8,424 nucleotides of DNA, from assembly GCA_036380925.1 (NCBI GenBank), contig DASVDW010000104.1:1-8424 (forward strand), given 5' to 3'. Position numbers and translations under genes: made by a program. This document shows, in pieces, positions 6,339 to 8,424 of this stretch. The notes under the pieces are model-generated. The model was not told the DNA's origin, searched no databases, and saw only the letters and a program-made list of their open reading frames with translations. Within the stretch, counting starts at the first letter, position 1; each line of letters begins with the position of its first letter. The stretch comes from JAICLV01 sp036380925 (lineage in GTDB: Bacteria > Actinomycetota > Actinomycetes > Acidothermales > Acidothermaceae).

Positions 6339-6344
6339 TACCGT
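6339..6344 (+). promoter_or_regulatory. Possible -10 element of the uridine-kinase-like gene
   Basis: TACCGT fits TANNNT and ends 10 bases before the ATG at 6355, so the transcript would have only a few leader bases. That fits the lack of a good Shine-Dalgarno and the frequency of near-leaderless genes in actinobacteria. No -35 is evident. Confidence 0.35.
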
Positions 6345-6354
6345 CGCGAGCGCC

Positions 6355-7017
6355 ATGAGCGATGCCACGAGCGACCCGCGGGTCTGCCGCTTTGTCGACT
6401 TGGCGACGACGATCTGCGAGCTGCCGCCGTCCTGCGGCCAGGCGCGGATCGTCGCGGTCGACGGCCCGGGCGGCGCGGGCAAGACCACGTTCGCGACGCG
6501 GCTGCGCGCCGGCTTCGCGGCCGACACCGACGTGCCCGTTGTGCACACCGACGACTTCGCGAGCTGGGACAACCAGTTCGGCTGGGGTCCGCTGTTGCGC
6601 GCGCGCGTCATCGAGCCGCTGCGGCGCGGCGAGGCGGGCCGCTACCAGCGCTACGACTGGGTGCGAAAGCGATTCGCCGAATGGCATGAGGTGCCCGTCG
6701 CCGACGTGGTGGTCGTGGAGGGCGTCGGCGCCGGGCAACGGCTGCTCGCCGACGCGTTGGCGATGACCGTCTGGGTCGACACCCCGCCCGACGTCCGGCT
6801 TGCCCGCGGGATCGCCCGCGACGGCGAGGAGCTGCGGGCGTTCTGGCAGCAGTGGATCGTCGGCGAGCAGGCTCACTTCGCCGCGGATGACACGCTCGCC
6901 CGGGCCGACCTGGTGGTGATCGGCAACCCTGCCGTAGCGCACGACCCCGACCGGGAGTACGTCGCTAGAAAACCGGACCTGAGGTGTTGTCCTCCCGCGT
7001 CACTCGACGATCTTTGA
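6355..7017 (+). CDS. Uridine-kinase-like P-loop nucleoside/small-molecule kinase
   Basis: A 220-residue cytoplasmic kinase of the uridine kinase/phosphoribulokinase-like P-loop family. Seen: Walker A GPGGAGKTT (37-45); the DD-containing HTDDF segment (64-68), which in this family precedes the substrate site; a Walker-B-like strand VVVVEGVGAG (118-127); TVWVDTPPDVRLARGIARDG (138-157) as strand plus Arg-rich lid; and WQQW before the C-terminal helices. The true substrate cannot be told: many relatives are labelled uridine kinase without proof. ATG 6355 is used because the P-loop then has a normal N-terminal lead. The gene is divergent from infC and convergent with hisG. Its last 17 or so residues (after REYV, where relatives usually end) form a tail that overlaps the 3' end of hisG by 18 bp. 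It is the only plus-strand gene here. Confidence 0.88.
   Translation: MSDATSDPRVCRFVDLATTICELPPSCGQARIVAVDGPGGAGKTTFATRLRAGFAADTDVPVVHTDDFASWDNQFGWGPLLRARVIEPLRRGEAGRYQRYDWVRKRFAEWHEVPVADVVVVEGVGAGQRLLADALAMTVWVDTPPDVRLARGIARDGEELRAFWQQWIVGEQAHFAADDTLARADLVVIGNPAVAHDPDREYVARKPDLRCCPPASLDDL
6969..6994 (-). terminator. Weak terminator candidate after hisG
   Basis: Downstream of the hisG stop the minus strand has GAGG/CCTC and GGAC/GTCC short pairings (6994-6975) followed by TTTT (6972-6969). Stems are only 4 bp and alternative to each other, and the site lies inside the end of the opposing kinase gene. Confidence 0.3.
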
Positions 7018-7875
7018 GATGTCGAGCTCGAGAATGTCGCGAGCGCCCGCCGCTTTCAGCGTGGGGATCAGCATGTTGACGCCCTTCTTCTCCACCACGG
7101 ACTCAACCGCGTGCATGGTGCCGGAGGCGAGCGCGGTGACCGTGGGCGATCCCATCGACGGAAGCACGGCGAGCACGTCGTTCAGCTGGCTGTCGGACAC
7201 GTTCAGCTTGATCAGCACCTTGCCGCGGGCTTGGATGGCGCCGCGAAGGAGCAACAGCACGTCTTCCATCGCGGCGCGCTTGTCGTCGTCCGCGTACGCC
7301 TCGGCGTTCGTGATGAGCTCGGTGCGGGACGTGAGCAGCGTGTCGATGATCTTGAGCCCGTGCTTCTTCAGGCTGGTGCCGGTCTCGGTGAGGTCGACGA
7401 TCGCGTCGACGATGTCGGGCACCTTCGCCTCGGTGGCGCCGTAACTCGGCACGATGACCGCCTTGACGCCGAGCTGGTCGAAATAGCGGCGGGTGAGCTC
7501 GGGGAATTCGGTGGAGACCCGCACGCCGTCCGGCAACTCGGCGCCGGTGCGCGCCGGGTGCTCGTTGACGACCGCGAGGACGATCCGCACCGGGTTGCTG
7601 GTGGCTTTGGAGTATTCGAGCTCGCCGAGGGAGACCACGTCTGCGTTGGTCTCGGTGATCCAGTCGCGGCCGGTGATGCCAAGATCGAACAGGCCCTCCT
7701 CGACATACGTCGGGATCTCCTGCGGGCGAAGGAAACGCACGGTGCCGACCCGCGGGTCGTCGATGGCGGCGTGATAGTCGCGCTCCGAACCGCGGCTGAC
7801 GGCGAGGTTGGCGGCTTCGAACAGGTCGAGGGTGGCGCGCTCGAGCGAGCCCTTCGGCAGGACGAGGGAGAGCAT
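7000..7875 (-). CDS. hisG: ATP phosphoribosyltransferase, long form
   Basis: First enzyme of histidine synthesis: joins ATP and PRPP to give phosphoribosyl-ATP. It is normally inhibited by histidine. The 291 residues begin MLSLVLPKGSLERATLDLFEAANL. Other family marks are ERDYHAAI, FLRPQEIPTYVEEGLFDLGITGRDWI (48-73), and the PRPP-binding loop DLTETGTSLKKHGLKIID (161-178). The C-terminal ACT-like regulatory domain (about 215-291; LIKLNVSDSQLNDVLAVLPSM, ASGTMHAVESVV) marks it as the long form that works without HisZ. The start is ATG 7875, with AAAGG 7 bases upstream; longer readings would run into ribH. It lies 34 bases after ribH. hisE, commonly beside hisG in actinobacteria, is absent from this position. 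Confidence 0.97.
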   Translation of the reverse strand: MLSLVLPKGSLERATLDLFEAANLAVSRGSERDYHAAIDDPRVGTVRFLRPQEIPTYVEEGLFDLGITGRDWITETNADVVSLGELEYSKATSNPVRIVLAVVNEHPARTGAELPDGVRVSTEFPELTRRYFDQLGVKAVIVPSYGATEAKVPDIVDAIVDLTETGTSLKKHGLKIIDTLLTSRTELITNAEAYADDDKRAAMEDVLLLLRGAIQARGKVLIKLNVSDSQLNDVLAVLPSMGSPTVTALASGTMHAVESVVEKKGVNMLIPTLKAAGARDILELDISKIVE

Positions 7876-7882
7876 GGAAGAA

Positions 7883-7887
7883 CCTTT
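7883..7887 (-). promoter_or_regulatory. Shine-Dalgarno of hisG
   Basis: The minus strand reads AAAGG, 7 bases before ATG 7875, inside the short ribH-hisG gap. It fixes the hisG start. Confidence 0.65.
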
Positions 7888-7909
7888 CGAGACTTGGGAC
7901 GACGTGGGG

Positions 7910-8424
7910 TCAGCGCGTCGCCGGCCGGCTGAAGCCGGGGCCGACGGCAGGCTGGCGATGTCGCAACTCGCGCAGCACAAGCGCGGTGTCGAGCGCGGCC
8001 ACCGTCGCCTCCCATCCCTTGTCTTCACCGCTGTCAGGCAACCCACAGCGATCGAGCGCCTGCCCAAGGCTGTCACAGGTCAACACGCCGTTGCCGATCG
8101 GGGTGGCGGCGTCGAGCCCGACCCGAGTCAGGCCTGCCGTGACCGCGTCGCAGACGTACTCGAAATGCGGGGTGCCGCCGCGGATCACGCAACCAAGACA
8201 AACGACGGCGTCGTGGTCGACCGCGAGTTGCTGCGCGACGACGGCAAGCTCGATCGCGCCGACAACCCGGACGACGAGCGGCTCGGGCACACCACAGGCC
8301 TTCGCCGCCGCGACCGCGCGATCGAGCAGCGCCTCGACCACCTGGGTGTTCCATCGCGTCGCGACAATGCCGAGGGTGAGCCCAGACGCGTCGACGACAC
8401 CGGTGCCAGGTTTGCCCTCGCCAC
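7910..8424 (-). CDS. ribH: 6,7-dimethyl-8-ribityllumazine synthase (N-terminus cut by right edge)
   Basis: Condenses 5-amino-6-ribitylaminouracil with 3,4-dihydroxy-2-butanone 4-phosphate to make the lumazine precursor of riboflavin. The enzyme forms pentamers or 60-mers. 170 codons are visible, reading from 8422; the first residues seen are GEGKPGTGVVDASGL, so probably only one to a few residues are missing. Active-site features: the aromatic residue in ATRWNTQ (Trp24 of the visible part), GAIE (55-58), IRGGTPHFEYVCD with catalytic His86, NGVLTCDS (111-118) and EDKG (133-136). GAIE and NGVLT match the M. tuberculosis-type enzyme rather than the GAFE/FGVLT form. A C-terminal tail of about 17 residues (HRQPAVGPGFSRPATR) follows the usual end LREL. 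It is probably cotranscribed with hisG downstream; other rib genes would be expected beyond the edge. Confidence 0.96.
   Translation of the reverse strand, partial: GEGKPGTGVVDASGLTLGIVATRWNTQVVEALLDRAVAAAKACGVPEPLVVRVVGAIELAVVAQQLAVDHDAVVCLGCVIRGGTPHFEYVCDAVTAGLTRVGLDAATPIGNGVLTCDSLGQALDRCGLPDSGEDKGWEATVAALDTALVLRELRHRQPAVGPGFSRPATR

Larger units (their letters stand above)
6056..6354. other. Divergent intergenic region between infC and the uridine-kinase-like gene
   Basis: About 300 bases without a gene. From left to right: the infC ribosome-binding site, candidate antiterminator, terminator, a small CGGGC/GCCCG hairpin (6164-6176) next to a CCCGCGGG palindrome, a weak infC promoter (6200-6227), and GC-rich sequence with no recognised element up to the TACCGT before the kinase gene. 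No tRNA or other known RNA gene was recognised. Confidence 0.7.

Noticed and set aside
7111..7932. Plus-strand open frame opposite hisG
   Set aside because: Antisense shadow of hisG; no family signature and no ribosome-binding site of note.
8020..8290. RibH with GAIE and NGVL instead of GAFE and FGVL as an unusual active site
   Set aside because: The M. tuberculosis enzyme, as I recall it, has the same variants, so this is a known actinobacterial subtype; only the Ala after GAIEL (usually Pro) differs.
1..8424. Mobile elements, CRISPR arrays, defence or toxin-antitoxin systems, tRNA genes
   Set aside because: All coding space is taken by core genes of uniform composition; no transposase, phage, repeat-spacer or cloverleaf pattern was seen.

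Overview
This window looks like a chromosomal core-gene segment from a high-GC actinobacterium (class Actinomycetes). GC is about two thirds by eye. Every recognisable protein is an actinobacterial type: bL20 and bL35, a long-form HisG, a lumazine synthase with the GAIE / NGVLT variant motifs also known in Mycobacterium, a PheS with a Cys-rich insert, and IF3 with a long Lys/Ala-rich tail. I cannot name the genus. No mobile element, CRISPR array, tRNA or rRNA was seen.

Left block (1-6195, all minus strand): a translation cluster, in transcription order infC (IF3), rpmI (bL35), rplT (bL20), a SpoU/TrmH-family RNA 2'-O-methyltransferase, a soluble PAS-containing histidine kinase with no adjacent response regulator, pheS and pheT. 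pheT runs off the left edge; 464 codons are visible. This order, including a sensor kinase between the methyltransferase and pheS, matches what I recall of Streptomyces coelicolor, where the kinase in that slot is the orphan kinase OhkA.

Middle (6056-6354): a divergent intergenic region of about 300 bases. Its left part is an untranslated infC leader. It contains a good intrinsic terminator (stem plus TTTTGGTTTT) and a competing downstream segment that could form an antiterminator, so it looks like a transcription attenuator. IF3 itself appears to start at a rare ATC codon behind a GGAGG ribosome-binding site. The right part holds weak candidate promoters for infC (minus) and for the next gene (plus).

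Right block (6355-8424): a plus-strand uridine-kinase-like P-loop kinase converges on, and overlaps by 18 bp, hisG on the minus strand. hisG follows ribH on the minus strand after a 34-bp gap; ribH is cut at its extreme N-terminus by the right edge. hisE, usually next to hisG in actinobacteria, is not between these two genes.

Functionally, the left block makes ribosome-assembly and initiation proteins, an RNA-modifying enzyme and phenylalanyl-tRNA synthetase. The right block supplies the first step of histidine synthesis and the penultimate step of riboflavin synthesis. The most interesting signals are regulatory: the infC leader switch, its ATC start, and a perfect 19-bp inverted repeat that covers the probable start codon of the methyltransferase gene.
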